Positions 45,316-55,009 are shown, numbered from the stretch's first letter. The stretch is 64,000 nt of DNA from Pseudomonadota bacterium (GCA_008501635.1 QQUJ01000018.1:461286-525285), one strand, 5' to 3'. Translations and numbers: made by a program. The notes: a model not told the origin generated them from the sequence alone.

Positions 45316-46395
45316 ATGACGCGTGCCGCTGAAGCGCTGATCGATCTTGCTGCATTGGCTCACAATTTGGCGCGGGCCCGCCAGGCGGCGCCCGGTAGTC
45401 GAACGATGGCCGTCGTCAAGGCCAACGGCTATGGTCATGGTGTCGAACGTGTTGCCGGCGCACTGCGTACGGCTGATGCTTTCGCTGTGGCCTGCCTGGA
45501 CGAGGCCCTACCGCTGCGCGAAGCTGGATTTGCTCATCCGATCAATGTGTTGGAAGGTTTTTACAACACCGAGGAGCTGGTCCAGTTCGGCCGGCATCAT
45601 ATCGACGCCACGGTGCATCAGCCGGAGCAGATTGAGATGCTTGGGCGCGCACGTCTGGATCACCCCCTGCGCGTATGGCTCAAGATCGACAGCGGGATGC
45701 ACCGATTGGGGGTCGCCCCCGAGACTGCGGCGGAGTGCTGGGCGCGTTTACGAGCCTGCCGTTCGGTGGGTGCGATTGGTCTGATGACTCACCTGGCTAA
45801 CGCTGACGATCGCAGCGACCCCATGACCGAGCACCAACTGAAGGTCTTCGCCGGTGCGGTCGGACGACTGCAGGGTGAGCGCAGTATTGTCAATTCCGCA
45901 GGCATCCTGGCTTGGCCGGCGGCAGTCAGCGATTGGATACGCCCCGGCATCATGCTCTATGGCGCCTCGCCCTTCGCGGTCACCAGCGCCACCGATGAAG
46001 GGCTGCGCTCGGTCATGACTCTGCGAACTCGGCTGATTGCGATCCGCGACGTCAACTCGGGTGATTCGGTAGGCTACGGCGCCTCCTGGCGCGCCGCCCG
46101 CAAAAGCCGGATCGGCGTCGCGGCTATAGGCTATGGTGACGGGTATCCGCGTCACGCGCCGAGTGGAACGCCGGTGCTGGTCGATGGAAAGCGGGCGGTA
46201 CTCGCGGGACGTGTATCGATGGATATGATCACGCTGGATTTGACGGCTGTGCCCAACGCGCGCATCGGTGATCCCGTGGTGCTCTGGGGAGAAGGATTAC
46301 CGGTGGAAGAGATTGCTCTGGCCGCCGAGACCATCCCTTATGAGCTCTTCTGTCAAATCACGCCGCGGGTGCATTTTCGTGAGCTAGGGTCTTAA
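45316..46395 (+). CDS. alr: Alanine racemase
   Basis: This 359-residue PLP enzyme makes D-alanine for peptidoglycan. The PLP lysine lies in MAVVKANGYGHG (about residue 36); the second-base tyrosine is in SVGYGASWRA (about residue 255). WLKIDSGMHRLGV, NSAGILAWP, RPGIMLYGASP and GRVSMDMITLDLT are also conserved. It follows dnaB by 49 bases, as in E. coli. Immediately downstream lies a GacA-type box and the first GGA-rich RNA. Confidence 0.96.
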   Translation: MTRAAEALIDLAALAHNLARARQAAPGSRTMAVVKANGYGHGVERVAGALRTADAFAVACLDEALPLREAGFAHPINVLEGFYNTEELVQFGRHHIDATVHQPEQIEMLGRARLDHPLRVWLKIDSGMHRLGVAPETAAECWARLRACRSVGAIGLMTHLANADDRSDPMTEHQLKVFAGAVGRLQGERSIVNSAGILAWPAAVSDWIRPGIMLYGASPFAVTSATDEGLRSVMTLRTRLIAIRDVNSGDSVGYGASWRAARKSRIGVAAIGYGDGYPRHAPSGTPVLVDGKRAVLAGRVSMDMITLDLTAVPNARIGDPVVLWGEGLPVEEIALAAETIPYELFCQITPRVHFRELGS

Positions 46396-46419
46396 CCCGC
46401 TTCACCACGAGGACGGTTT

Positions 46420-46437
46420 TGTAGGAAATATCCGACA
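46420..46437 (+). promoter_or_regulatory. GacA/UvrY-like upstream box of the 46.5-kb RNA
   Basis: TGTAGGAAATATCCGACA agrees with the GacA/UvrY box (TGTAAG-N6-CTTACA) at 9 of its 12 specified positions and is itself an almost perfect inverted repeat (TGTAGG/CCGACA). A further TGTAAG follows at 46442-46447. A -10-like TATAGC lies at 46474-46479, so the box is centred about 57 bp upstream of the predicted start, the spacing used by GacA at rsm promoters. Confidence 0.5.
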
Positions 46438-46485
46438 CTCTTGTAAGAAAATGCCGAGATTCATGTGCGTCGATATAGCAGGGAT

Positions 46486-46733
46486 GCACCATCCCTTGGT
46501 GTTATCCGATTGATTGATAAGGGATTAATAAAATTTGTTCAGTGCCCCCTGCAACGTATCGACGCCTTGCTCGGCATTCGAAGCGGTTGTCATTTCCTCT
46601 GGCGTGGGCAAACTAGTCACATCGGAACGAGGGAGCTGTTCCAAACGGAGACACGGAGATCATAGGATTTGATCGGGCACTGGATGCCTGTGTAAGGAAA
46701 AGCAAAGGCGGCAGGATGCCGCCTTTGTCGTTT
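46486..46733 (+). ncRNA. Candidate CsrA/RsmA-titrating small RNA (CsrB/RsmZ class)
   Basis: The gap between alr and radA holds no protein gene. Its 3' part packs eight GGA motifs into about 95 bases (46622-46716), where 60 % GC DNA would give one or two. Several sit in hairpin loops: GGAAC-gagggagct-GTTCC, ATCA-taggatt-TGAT and CAC-tggatgcct-GTG. The last GGA is in the loop of the terminator (AAAGGCGGCA / TGCCGCCTTT, 46704-46726, followed by GTCGTTT). CsrA binds A(N)GGA in loops, and CsrB/RsmY/RsmZ RNAs titrate it this way. The start near 46486 is inferred from the -10-like TATAGC. The 5' part (46486-46620) is GGA-poor, so a later start is possible. Confidence 0.6.
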
Positions 46734-46820
46734 CCGAGCCTTTGGTCAGATCTTTGTCGGCGGCAGGCGTCGCGGCACATGCTAGTATTTCCCCTCGTTT
46801 ATTCCACGTTGGAGTACATC

Positions 46821-48188
46821 TTGGCTAAGAACCGTCCGGTCTATGCCTGCGCCGCCTGTGGTGCTCAGAGTCCGAAATGGGTCGGGCAATGCCCTGATTG
46901 CGAAGCCTGGAATACGTTGGTGGAGGAGGCGCCTGTTACAGCACTGGGGCGCGGCATCGCCGCCCGTGCGGGTGGGTATGCCGGGCATCAGTCGGAAGTG
47001 GTGTCGCTGGCCGAGATCGCGCCCGCCAACGAGGGGCAACGGATAAGCACCGGCCTCGTGGAGCTGGATCGTGTACTGGGGGGAGGATTGGTATCCGGGT
47101 CTGTCGTGCTATTGGGTGGCGACCCGGGGATCGGAAAGTCGACGCTGCTCGTGCAGGCGCTCGCGGTGTTGTCGAAGCGCGAGGCGACGTTATACGTGAC
47201 CGGCGAGGAGTCTCCGCAACAGGTGAGTCTGAGGGCACGGCGTCTTGAGTTGCCTACTCAGGGTTTCCGGTTGTTGGCGGCGACGCAGGTGGAGACGATT
47301 ATTGCAAGCGCGCTCGAGCACCGTCCGCGGATCATGGTCATCGATTCCATTCAAACCGTCTATACGGATCAGCTGCAGTCCGCTCCCGGGTCGGTGGGTC
47401 AGCTCCGCGAATCCACGGCACAGTTGATCCGCTTTGCGAAACAAAGCGGGACCGCTCTGTTTCTGGTCGGGCATGTCACCAAAGAGGGACAGCTGGCCGG
47501 GCCGAGAGTGCTGGAACACATGGTCGACACGGTGCTCTATTTTGAAGGCGATCCCGGAAATCGCTTCCGGGTGATTCGCGCCATCAAAAACCGTTTTGGG
47601 GCGGTCAACGAACTCGGCGTGTTTGCCATGACCGATAGGGGATTGCGCGAAGTGAACAACCCCTCCGCGATCTTTTTGTCACGGCATGAGGAGCCAGTCG
47701 CCGGGAGCGTCATCATGGTAACGAGGGAAGGTACCCGTCCGCTGCTGGTGGAGGTGCAAGCCCTGGTCGAGGAGAGCCGTATCGGCAATCCAAGACGCGT
47801 GACCCTTGGCTTGGAGCAGAATCGCCTCAGTATGCTGTTGGCGGTGCTGCATCGGCACGGGGGCGTGGTTACCTACGATCAGGATGTCTACGTCAACGTT
47901 GTGGGTGGTATACGCGTCTCGGAAACGGGTGCGGATCTGCCGGTACTGATGGCCGTACTCTCCAGTCTGCGTAACCGGCCTTTGCCTCAGGAGCTGGTGG
48001 TTTTTGGCGAGGTGGGGTTGGCCGGTGAGATACGTCCGGTTCAAAATGGCCCGGAGCGATTGATCGCCGCGGTGAAACACGGCTTCCGACGCGCAATTGT
48101 TCCGGCAGCCAACCAGCCCAAGGGTGGAGTCGAGGGGATGGAAATCGTGCCCGTACGTCGTTTGGCCGATGCGTTGGAAGCGCTGTAA
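46821..48188 (+). CDS. radA: DNA repair protein RadA
   Basis: This 455-residue RecA-like branch-migration ATPase helps resolve recombination intermediates. It shows the N-terminal zinc finger CAACGAQSPKWVGQCPDC, Walker A GGDPGIGKSTLLVQ (about 98-111), the RadA-specific KNRFG motif (IKNRFGAVNELGVF) and a C-terminal Lon-like domain (VYVNVVGGIRVSETGADLPVLMAVLSSL). I start at TTG 46821, with TTGGAG 6 bases upstream. The ATG options further upstream would add a long atypical leader that overlaps the terminator of the small RNA. Confidence 0.94.
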   Translation: MAKNRPVYACAACGAQSPKWVGQCPDCEAWNTLVEEAPVTALGRGIAARAGGYAGHQSEVVSLAEIAPANEGQRISTGLVELDRVLGGGLVSGSVVLLGGDPGIGKSTLLVQALAVLSKREATLYVTGEESPQQVSLRARRLELPTQGFRLLAATQVETIIASALEHRPRIMVIDSIQTVYTDQLQSAPGSVGQLRESTAQLIRFAKQSGTALFLVGHVTKEGQLAGPRVLEHMVDTVLYFEGDPGNRFRVIRAIKNRFGAVNELGVFAMTDRGLREVNNPSAIFLSRHEEPVAGSVIMVTREGTRPLLVEVQALVEESRIGNPRRVTLGLEQNRLSMLLAVLHRHGGVVTYDQDVYVNVVGGIRVSETGADLPVLMAVLSSLRNRPLPQELVVFGEVGLAGEIRPVQNGPERLIAAVKHGFRRAIVPAANQPKGGVEGMEIVPVRRLADALEAL

Positions 48189-48203
48189 AAGGGTGGTTTG
48201 TCG

Positions 48204-48560
48204 TTAGACGAGTACGGAAAGCTCGCGATTCAGCAGCTCCGCATCACCCAGATTAAGCTCTACAATGCGGCGCAGATGTCCGGCACTCTCAACATCGATG
48301 TGTTCGCAGCGAACTCCGAGCCGCTCCTCTTCAATGTGCACCACCGAGCCTTCCATACAGATCTGGGTCGCATCGTCACCGAGGCGAATCCTGACACGGC
48401 AACGGGTTCCGCACCGAGCGTTCCACTCCGGTGTCCGGGTGAGCAGCACCCCGTTCAAGGAAATATCCAATAGCTGCGTATCGCAGGTTCTGCCGTCAAA
48501 CTCGATTGTGGCCGTGCAATCGAATTGAATGCGGTGAAAGCGGCGTCGGTTATCGGTCAT
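48204..48560 (-). CDS. Single-domain PilZ protein
   Basis: This 118-residue protein is a stand-alone PilZ domain, a c-di-GMP receptor fold. The binding motif is present: RRRFHRIQFDC (RxxxR at residues 5-9) and DISLNGVLL (D/NxSxxG). It converges on radA, with 15 bases between the stops. No partner gene is adjacent; such proteins often control surface motility or exopolysaccharide. Its presence with the HD-GYP enzyme at 18.3 kb indicates active c-di-GMP signalling. Confidence 0.88.
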   Translation of the reverse strand: MTDNRRRFHRIQFDCTATIEFDGRTCDTQLLDISLNGVLLTRTPEWNARCGTRCRVRIRLGDDATQICMEGSVVHIEEERLGVRCEHIDVESAGHLRRIVELNLGDAELLNRELSVLV

Positions 48561-48667
48561 GACTGATGGGCTTTCCGGTTGTGCTCGCTGGTGGCGGCCA
48601 GGCTACGCCGCAATTATAGTTCGGCGCAACCCGCTTTGTGCCGGCTGCGACGGGTTGCGACACGCCT

Positions 48668-49942
48668 CTAGGGTGCTTCAGCACGCCAGAGGTGCGGATA
48701 GACCTTGGCCTTTTTCACCGCGTTGCCTTTGACTTGCACGATTTCCATCGGATACCCGCCGAGGCGCAAACTCGTTCCCGATTCGGGTATGGACTCCAGG
48801 AATTCGAGGATCAACCCGTTGAGGGTCTTGGGCCCGCCCACCGGGAGCTTCCAGTTCATGGTGCGATTGAGTTCACGCACTGTCATGCTGCCGTCGACCA
48901 TCACGCTCCCGTCTTCCTGAGGATAGACATTCAGCAACGTCGTCGAGGGATCGGTGGTGAATTCGCCGACGATCTCTTCCAGTACGTCGTCCAATGCCAC
49001 CAATCCCTGGATGTCGCCATATTCGTCGACGACCAGTCCGATACGGTCCTTTTTCCGCTGGAAATTCAGTAATTGTTTGTTCAACGGGGTGTTTTCCGGG
49101 ATAAACAGAGGCTCGGTGCACGCGGCGGCGAGTTGCTCTTTATCGAAACGGTCCTGGTCGAGCAGATTGAGCACGTCCCGCAGGTGGAGAAACCCCACCA
49201 CGTTGTCGATATGCTCACGATATACCGGAAGCCGGGTGTACTGGCTGGTAGTGAGCTGATCCAGTATCACCTCGGTATCATCCTCCAGATCGATACCGAC
49301 GATTTCGTTGCGCGGAATCATGATGTCCTCGACCCTCGCCTTTTCCAGGTCGAGGATGCCGAGCAGCATTTTTTGGTGTCGCTTCGGGATCAGTGCGCCA
49401 GCTTCCGCGACGACAATGCGCAATTCTTCCCGGCTCAGGTTCTCGTTGTCGTTCTGCTCGGTGCGCACCCCAATGAGATGCAAGAGCCCGTTCGCCATGG
49501 CATTGACCAGCCACACCAGCGGGTAGAGCACTTTGAGCAGGGGTTTGTAGACAAACGCGGCGGGAAAAGCGATGCGTTCCGGGTTCAAGGCGGCAAGCGT
49601 CTTGGGGGCCACCTCGGCGAACAAAAGAATTACCACGGTGAGAACCGCGGTCGCGACCCAGGGCCCGGCTTCACCCAGCAGCTGAATGCTGAGTACCGTG
49701 GCCAGAGCGCTGGCGAGGATGTTGACAAAGTTGTTACCCAGGAGGATCAGACCGATCAGTCGATCCGGTCTTTTGAGGAGTTCGCTGGCGCGCCGTGCAC
49801 CGCCATGACCGGCGCGCGCGAGATGGCGCAACCGGTAGCGGTTGAGCGTCATCAAACCGGTTTCCGATCCCGAGAAAAACGCTGACAGGATGATGAGAAA
49901 AACCAGAGCGCCGAATAGCACCCCTATCGGTAGGTCGTCCAA
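48668..49942 (-). CDS. CorB/CorC-type (CNNM) membrane transporter
   Basis: This 424-residue protein has an N-terminal DUF21/CNNM membrane domain with three or four helices (about 8-30, 60-80, 95-115, 135-150; note FFSGSETGLMTLNRYRLRHLA), a CBS pair (about 210-330; IMIPRNEIVGIDLEDDTEVI, VVDEYGDIQGLVALDDVLEEIVGEF) and a C-terminal CorC_HlyC domain (YPQEDGSVMVDGSMTVRELN). Related proteins export or sense magnesium. E. coli has the same neighbours (yfjD-ypjD-ffh). Usually called corB or yfjD. Confidence 0.93.
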   Translation of the reverse strand: MDDLPIGVLFGALVFLIILSAFFSGSETGLMTLNRYRLRHLARAGHGGARRASELLKRPDRLIGLILLGNNFVNILASALATVLSIQLLGEAGPWVATAVLTVVILLFAEVAPKTLAALNPERIAFPAAFVYKPLLKVLYPLVWLVNAMANGLLHLIGVRTEQNDNENLSREELRIVVAEAGALIPKRHQKMLLGILDLEKARVEDIMIPRNEIVGIDLEDDTEVILDQLTTSQYTRLPVYREHIDNVVGFLHLRDVLNLLDQDRFDKEQLAAACTEPLFIPENTPLNKQLLNFQRKKDRIGLVVDEYGDIQGLVALDDVLEEIVGEFTTDPSTTLLNVYPQEDGSVMVDGSMTVRELNRTMNWKLPVGGPKTLNGLILEFLESIPESGTSLRLGGYPMEIVQVKGNAVKKAKVYPHLWRAEAP

Positions 49943-50023
49943 AGTAGGGAAAGGCCTCGAGTTGCGCGCGTGTTCTATGTTCTACGGAGTTGGTATGGGC
50001 GTGTCAAGCGGGTGGAAACGGTG

Positions 50024-50839
50024 CTATCGCGTGCCGGAGAGCATCACTTCGAGCACCAGTTTGCTGCCGAAATAGGCGATCGCCAGAACAATAAGCCCGG
50101 CGAGTGTCCAGCGAATGGCGATGCGCCCACGCCAGCCGAAACGATGTCGCCCCCAGAGCAGCACGCCAAATACGCACCACGATGCCAGCGACAGCACCGT
50201 CTTGTGCGCCAGATGTTGGGCAAACAGGTCTTCAAGAAACAGCAGGCCCGTGAGCAACGCTACGCTGAGCACTATGAAACCGAGCCAGATCATCTGAAAC
50301 AACAGTGCCTCCATTACCTGTAACGGTGGCAATGCGCGGATAAAACCCCCGGGGTGACGGTTGCGCAGATGGTGATCCTGAACGGCGAGCAACATCGCCT
50401 GCACCGCTGCAATGCTGAGGATGCTGTAGGCAAGAATCGAGGTGAGTATATGCGCCTCGATTCCCAGTGGCTCCTCTCCGGTCACCAGTCGTTCCGCCGG
50501 GAAGACCAGGGCAAAGAAGATGGTCGCTGCGGCGACCGGCAGGATCACGATGCCAAGGTTTTCGATCGGTTGAGAGAAAGCCGATATCAGCAGCAATAGT
50601 GCGATCAACCAGGCGACCAGAGTCAGTGCATTGAAAACACCCAGATTGACTCCGTTGTTGGAGACAACGAACTGATAGATCACCAATCCGTGCAGTATCA
50701 GAGCGCATAAACCGACGCTCAGTGGCCCGCGCTTGGCCAGCTCCGCTGCGCTGCCACCTCGCGCCAATCGCAAGCCGAGCAGCAGGCTCGAAGCTAGATA
50801 GAGGATGACCGCAGCTATGGCTAAAAACGAAGTGCTCAT
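50024..50839 (-). CDS. ypjD: YpjD-like inner-membrane protein (CcmC/HemX family)
   Basis: This 271-residue protein has eight membrane helices and belongs to the cytochrome c assembly (CcmC/CcsA/HemX) superfamily. Helices include FLAIAAVILYLASSLLLGLRL, LCALILHGLVIYQFVV, LGIVILPVAAATIFFALVF and IWLGFIVLSVALLTGLLFLE. Histidines in ILHG, EAHILTSILAYSIL and AHKTVLS could bind haem, as in relatives. I start at ATG 50839, where the hydrophobic N-terminus begins; the frame is open for 45 more codons without a good ribosome site. It stands divergent from the phosphodiesterase-like gene and near ffh, as in E. coli. Confidence 0.87.
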   Translation of the reverse strand: MSTSFLAIAAVILYLASSLLLGLRLARGGSAAELAKRGPLSVGLCALILHGLVIYQFVVSNNGVNLGVFNALTLVAWLIALLLLISAFSQPIENLGIVILPVAAATIFFALVFPAERLVTGEEPLGIEAHILTSILAYSILSIAAVQAMLLAVQDHHLRNRHPGGFIRALPPLQVMEALLFQMIWLGFIVLSVALLTGLLFLEDLFAQHLAHKTVLSLASWCVFGVLLWGRHRFGWRGRIAIRWTLAGLIVLAIAYFGSKLVLEVMLSGTR

Positions 50840-51043
50840 AAAATTCAACAGATTGATCGCAACAGGTTGCGGCATAATGGCATATTCGACTGTGTCGTTG
50901 AAGAGTGCATCGGGGAGGCAAAGGGGGAGCACTGACCGGGGGATCTGATTGATGCTATTGATTCTGCGACTCAAATCCCTTTATGGTTTTTTGCCGCTGT
51001 GCAAGAATGTGCCCGCAGGGAAACACGAAGGATATTGGTGCCC

Positions 51044-51808
51044 ATGAGATTGCGTGTGCTGGGATGCAGCGGTGGAATCGGCGTTGGGTTGCGCTCTACA
51101 TCGATGCTCCTGGATGAAGACATATTGATTGACGCGGGCACCGGAGTGGGTGACCTGCGCCTCGAAGAGATGGCTGCGCTGCGGCACATCTTTATCACCC
51201 ATTCGCATCTCGACCACATCGCTGGCCTGCCTTTGCTGCTCGACAGCATTTTTGATCGCATCAAGGTCCCCATCACGCTCCATGGGCAACCTGAAACCCT
51301 GCAGGCGTTGCGTGACCATATATTCAACTGGGTCCTGTGGCCCGATTTCACCGTTTTGCCATCGGAGCAGAACGGTGTGCTGCGCATGGTAGAGATGCGG
51401 CCTGGAGAGGTGCTGGAGTTGGGGGGGCGGCGAATTGAGATGATACCGGTCAATCACACCGTACCAGGGGTGGCTTACCGGGTGGCGTGCGGGGAGCGGA
51501 CCGTTGCCTTCAGCGGCGATACCACGACCAACGATACGCTATGGGCGGCGCTCAATGCCCATGAGTCCCTGGATCTCCTTATCGTCGAGGCGGCATTTCC
51601 AAACCGCGATCAGGCTTTGAGTGTCCAGGCGCGCCACTACACGCCTACGCTGTTGGGAGCCGATCTGGAAAAGCTGAATCATCAGCCGCAGATCTACGTC
51701 ACCCATGCCAAACCGGGTGCCGAGGCCCTGATTATTGCCGAATGCCGCGCCGCCATAACAACGCGAGCAATAGAACTGCTGAGTCACGGGCAGATTTTCC
51801 AACTATAA
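51044..51808 (+). CDS. Metallo-beta-lactamase-fold hydrolase, class II cyclic-nucleotide phosphodiesterase-like
   Basis: This 254-residue protein follows the class II 3',5'-cAMP phosphodiesterase branch of the metallo-beta-lactamase fold. It has MRLRVLGCSGGIGVGLRSTS, LIDAGTGVGDL, the metal motif THSHLDHIAGLPLL, a further histidine in VNHTVPGVAYR, FSGDTTTNDTLWAAL with the bridging aspartate, and the last histidine in VTHAKPGAEAL. Substrate could be a cyclic nucleotide or another phosphodiester. A GTG at 51038, five bases after GAAGGA, is an alternative start. The gene sits just upstream of ffh on the same strand. Confidence 0.82.
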   Translation: MRLRVLGCSGGIGVGLRSTSMLLDEDILIDAGTGVGDLRLEEMAALRHIFITHSHLDHIAGLPLLLDSIFDRIKVPITLHGQPETLQALRDHIFNWVLWPDFTVLPSEQNGVLRMVEMRPGEVLELGGRRIEMIPVNHTVPGVAYRVACGERTVAFSGDTTTNDTLWAALNAHESLDLLIVEAAFPNRDQALSVQARHYTPTLLGADLEKLNHQPQIYVTHAKPGAEALIIAECRAAITTRAIELLSHGQIFQL

Positions 51809-51877
51809 TCCGCCATTCAGATCGTCTGCCGGTACCCGCTATCGGTAGCAGGTTCTACGCAGTGAGGTTCCAATCCA

Positions 51878-53236
51878 ATGTTTGACAATCTGAGCCAGCG
51901 ACTGAGTCGCGTGGTCAAAAACCTGCGCGGTCAAGGGCGCATCAGCGAGGACAACATCAAGGAGACGCTACGCGAAGTACGCATGGCGCTTCTGGAGGCG
52001 GATGTGGCTTTGCCGGTAGTGCGTGCCTTTATCGATCAGATGCGCGAGCGTGCGCTCGGTCAGGATGTGTTGCAAAGCCTGACCCCCGGGCAGGCGCTGA
52101 TCAAAATCGTCAACGATGAATTGGTCGCGTTGATGGGAGAGGCGTGCGATGAGTTGGATCTCAATGCACGTCCACCCGTGGTGGTGCTCATGGCTGGACT
52201 GCAAGGTTCGGGCAAGACCACGAGTTCGGCAAAACTGGCGGGTTTCCTCAAAGAGCGCCATAAGAAATCAGTCATGGTGGTGAGCTGTGATGTGTACCGT
52301 CCCGCCGCCATCGAGCAACTCAAGACATTGGCAGGCGAGGTTGGGGCAGTTTTTTTCCCGAGCGATGTGTCCCAGGAACCGGTCGCCATAGCACGGGCGG
52401 CGCTGGAACAGGCGCGCAAGCAGTTTGTCGATGTGCTGATCGTCGATACTGCCGGTCGACTCCATGTCGATGCGGAGATGATGGAAGAGATTCAGCGTCT
52501 GCATGCGGTTTTGGCACCGGTCGAAACGCTCTTTGTCGTCGACGCCATGACCGGGCAGGATGCGGCCAACACCGCCAAGGCTTTCCATGATGCGCTGCCG
52601 CTCTCCGGTGTTGTGTTAACCAAGACCGATGGTGACGCACGCGGCGGCGCGGCACTCTCGATTCGGCACATCACCGGCAAGCCGATCAAGTTTCTGGGTG
52701 TCGGCGAGAAGACCACAGCGCTTGAACCATTCCATCCCGATCGCGTTGCCTCGCGTATTCTGGGCATGGGCGACGTGCTTTCACTGGTGGAAGAAGCCCA
52801 CCAGAAGATCGACCGCGACACGGCCGAAAAGCTCGCCAAGAAGCTGACCAAGGGCAAGGGCTTCGATCTGGAGGATTTCCGCGCACAACTCCAGCAGATG
52901 AACCAGATGGGGGGAATGGCGGCGATGCTCGACAAGCTGCCCGGGGTCGGCGATCTGCCCGAGGCAGTGCGCAATCGGGTCAACGACAAGGAGACGGGGC
53001 GGCTCATCGCCATTATCAACTCGATGACACCCCACGAGAGGAAGTTCCCCGATATCATCAAGGGCTCGCGTAAGCGGCGTATTGCGGGCGGGTCGGGAAC
53101 CCAGGTTCAGGAGATCAACCGGCTGCTGAAACAGTTCAAGCAGATGCAGAAGATGATGAAGAAGATGTCCAAGGGCGGTATGGCCAAGATGATGCGAGGG
53201 TTGAAGGGGCGTATGCCTACCGGCATGCCTTTTTAG
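51878..53236 (+). CDS. ffh: Signal recognition particle protein Ffh
   Basis: This 452-residue GTPase binds 4.5S RNA (gene at 12.85 kb) and signal peptides of membrane proteins. The N domain ends at about 85; the G domain has AGLQGSGKTTSSAKLAG, SCDVYRPAAIEQL, VDTAGRLHVDAEMM, TKTDGDARGGAALSI and the closing GVGEKTTALEPFHPDR. The methionine-rich M domain (about 300-452) includes the RNA-binding SRKRRIAGGSGTQVQEINRLLKQF. The length equals the E. coli protein within one residue. Confidence 0.97.
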   Translation: MFDNLSQRLSRVVKNLRGQGRISEDNIKETLREVRMALLEADVALPVVRAFIDQMRERALGQDVLQSLTPGQALIKIVNDELVALMGEACDELDLNARPPVVVLMAGLQGSGKTTSSAKLAGFLKERHKKSVMVVSCDVYRPAAIEQLKTLAGEVGAVFFPSDVSQEPVAIARAALEQARKQFVDVLIVDTAGRLHVDAEMMEEIQRLHAVLAPVETLFVVDAMTGQDAANTAKAFHDALPLSGVVLTKTDGDARGGAALSIRHITGKPIKFLGVGEKTTALEPFHPDRVASRILGMGDVLSLVEEAHQKIDRDTAEKLAKKLTKGKGFDLEDFRAQLQQMNQMGGMAAMLDKLPGVGDLPEAVRNRVNDKETGRLIAIINSMTPHERKFPDIIKGSRKRRIAGGSGTQVQEINRLLKQFKQMQKMMKKMSKGGMAKMMRGLKGRMPTGMPF

Positions 53237-53407
53237 TCGAGCGTGCTGCGACGCAAGCCAGGAGCCCGTCGACCTGGCGCTTTCTCGCCAATTGGCGTTT
53301 CATTTTTCGGGACATTCGCGTAAAATGCGCCGTTTACTTCGACCGGCTCGGCTGCGCCGGTCGATCGCATTATAGAACCTGTTTATTATCAAGGGATTAC
53401 GAACCCA

Positions 53408-53650
53408 ATGGTTACGATTCGTCTCGCCCGCGGCGGCGCCAAGAAGCGACCCTTCTATAGCATCGTCGTTACCGATTCGCGCAATCGACGCGATGGCCGC
53501 TACATCGAGCGTGTCGGCTATTTCAATCCTGTCGCCCGCGGTCAGGAGCAGCGTTTGAGCGTCGATACGGACCGCGTGCAGTATTGGTTGGGACAAGGTG
53601 CCCAGACCTCCGAGCGTGTTGCTAAATTGCTCAAGGAGCAGGCGGCATAG
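53408..53650 (+). CDS. rpsP: Ribosomal protein bS16
   Basis: This 80-residue S16 protein has the full family sequence: [43 protein letters not shown] and the C-terminal [23 protein letters not shown], in outline. It opens the conserved rpsP-rimM-trmD-rplS operon; the next gene begins 58 bases downstream. Confidence 0.97.
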   Translation: MVTIRLARGGAKKRPFYSIVVTDSRNRRDGRYIERVGYFNPVARGQEQRLSVDTDRVQYWLGQGAQTSERVAKLLKEQAA

Positions 53651-53708
53651 TCGATTCGGCGGTGTTCCGCGGTCAGGGATCCGCAGAGCCGGACTCGTGT
53701 GGAGCCGG

Positions 53709-54221
53709 ATGGTGGTTGAACAGATCAAACGGCTCATCGTCGGACGCATCACAGGCATCTACGGTGTCCGGGGATGGGTGAAGATCCGCTCCTATACCGA
53801 ACCGCGTGAGAACATTCTATCGTTCGATCGCTGGTTTGTAGGTCGGGGGGATCAATGGAGCGTCGAGCACGCGCTAGACGGTCGCAGGCAGGGCAAAGGC
53901 GTGGTGGCGCGGATCGCCGGGTGCGACGACCGGGATACGGCGGCTGCATTGCTCGGCAAAGAGATTGCGATAGATCGCAATCAATTGCCGGAACTGGATA
54001 CGGACGATTACTACTGGGCTGACCTGGAAGGTTTGCAGGTTCGTAACAGCGAAGGCGTAGCGCTGGGCACGGTGGATCATCTGCTTGCCACAGGCGCCAA
54101 TGATGTTTTGGTGGTGAAAGGGGATCACGAGCATCTGATTCCGTTTGTACTTGATCAGGTGGTAAAGGCGGTTCACCTCCACGAGGGATGGATCGAGGTC
54201 GATTGGGATCCGGAGTTTTGA
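53709..54221 (+). CDS. rimM: Ribosome maturation factor RimM
   Basis: This 170-residue factor assists assembly of the 30S head around S19. The N-terminal barrel opens [29 protein letters not shown], and the PRC domain includes [41 protein letters not shown] in outline. ATG 53709 has GGAGC just upstream; the longer frame would overlap rpsP. Second gene of the rpsP operon. Confidence 0.95.
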   Translation: MVVEQIKRLIVGRITGIYGVRGWVKIRSYTEPRENILSFDRWFVGRGDQWSVEHALDGRRQGKGVVARIAGCDDRDTAAALLGKEIAIDRNQLPELDTDDYYWADLEGLQVRNSEGVALGTVDHLLATGANDVLVVKGDHEHLIPFVLDQVVKAVHLHEGWIEVDWDPEF

Positions 54222-54253
54222 TCCCTAACGGCGAGCCGACCGGGGAACGGCGC

Positions 54254-55009
54254 ATGCGGATTGGCGTCATCACGCTGTTTCCGGAGATGATTGAAGCTCT
54301 GCGGCTGGGTGGCATCACAGCGCGGGCGCTCGAGCGTGGCCTGGTTGATTTGGTGTGCTGGAATCCGCGCGATTACACAACGGATCGGCACCGAACCGTG
54401 GACGATCGGCCATACGGCGGCGGTCCGGGGATGGTGATGAAGGTCGAGCCGCTGCGGCAGGCGATCAGCGCCGCGCGCGCCGCGGCACCAGCGGGCAGTC
54501 CGGTGATCTACCTGACACCACAGGGGCGCCGGCTCGATCAGGCCGGAGTACAGGAATTGGCAGGCTTGCCAGGGGTGATTCTTCTGGCGGGACGCTACGA
54601 AGGGGTCGATGAGCGCATCGTCGAGAACGATGTCGATGCGGAGTGGTCGATCGGCGATTATGTTTTGAGCGGTGGCGAACTCGCCGCGATGGCGCTGATC
54701 GATGCAGTTACCCGCCTGCAGCCGGGGGCGCTGGGCGACGCCGATTCCGCCATGCAGGATTCGTACATGGACGGGTTGCTCGATTATCCGCATTACACCC
54801 GTCCGGAACAGATCGCCGGGCAACATGTGCCCGAGGTGCTACTTTCCGGCGATCACGCCGCCATTTCCAGCTGGCGCAAGATGCAGGCGCTGGGGCGGAC
54901 GGAGTTGCGACGACCGGATCTTCTCGAGCGGTTGCAGCTAACGGAAGAACAGCGGGCTCTGTTGGAACAATTCCGGCAGGAGAACGCAGATCGTGGGATA
55001 TCAGATTGA
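54254..55009 (+). CDS. trmD: tRNA (guanine-N1)-methyltransferase TrmD
   Basis: This 251-residue SPOUT enzyme makes m1G37. The sequence begins [16 protein letters not shown] and includes [44 protein letters not shown], and the trefoil-knot loop [24 protein letters not shown]. The start at 54254 matches the family; upstream codons overlap rimM out of frame. It ends 25 bases before rplS. Confidence 0.97.
   Translation: MRIGVITLFPEMIEALRLGGITARALERGLVDLVCWNPRDYTTDRHRTVDDRPYGGGPGMVMKVEPLRQAISAARAAAPAGSPVIYLTPQGRRLDQAGVQELAGLPGVILLAGRYEGVDERIVENDVDAEWSIGDYVLSGGELAAMALIDAVTRLQPGALGDADSAMQDSYMDGLLDYPHYTRPEQIAGQHVPEVLLSGDHAAISSWRKMQALGRTELRRPDLLERLQLTEEQRALLEQFRQENADRGISD

Noticed and set aside
46716-46820. 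Longer RadA start at 46716.
   Set aside because: It would begin inside the terminator of the small RNA and add 35 atypical residues before the conserved zinc finger; TTG 46821 has a proper TTGGAG.
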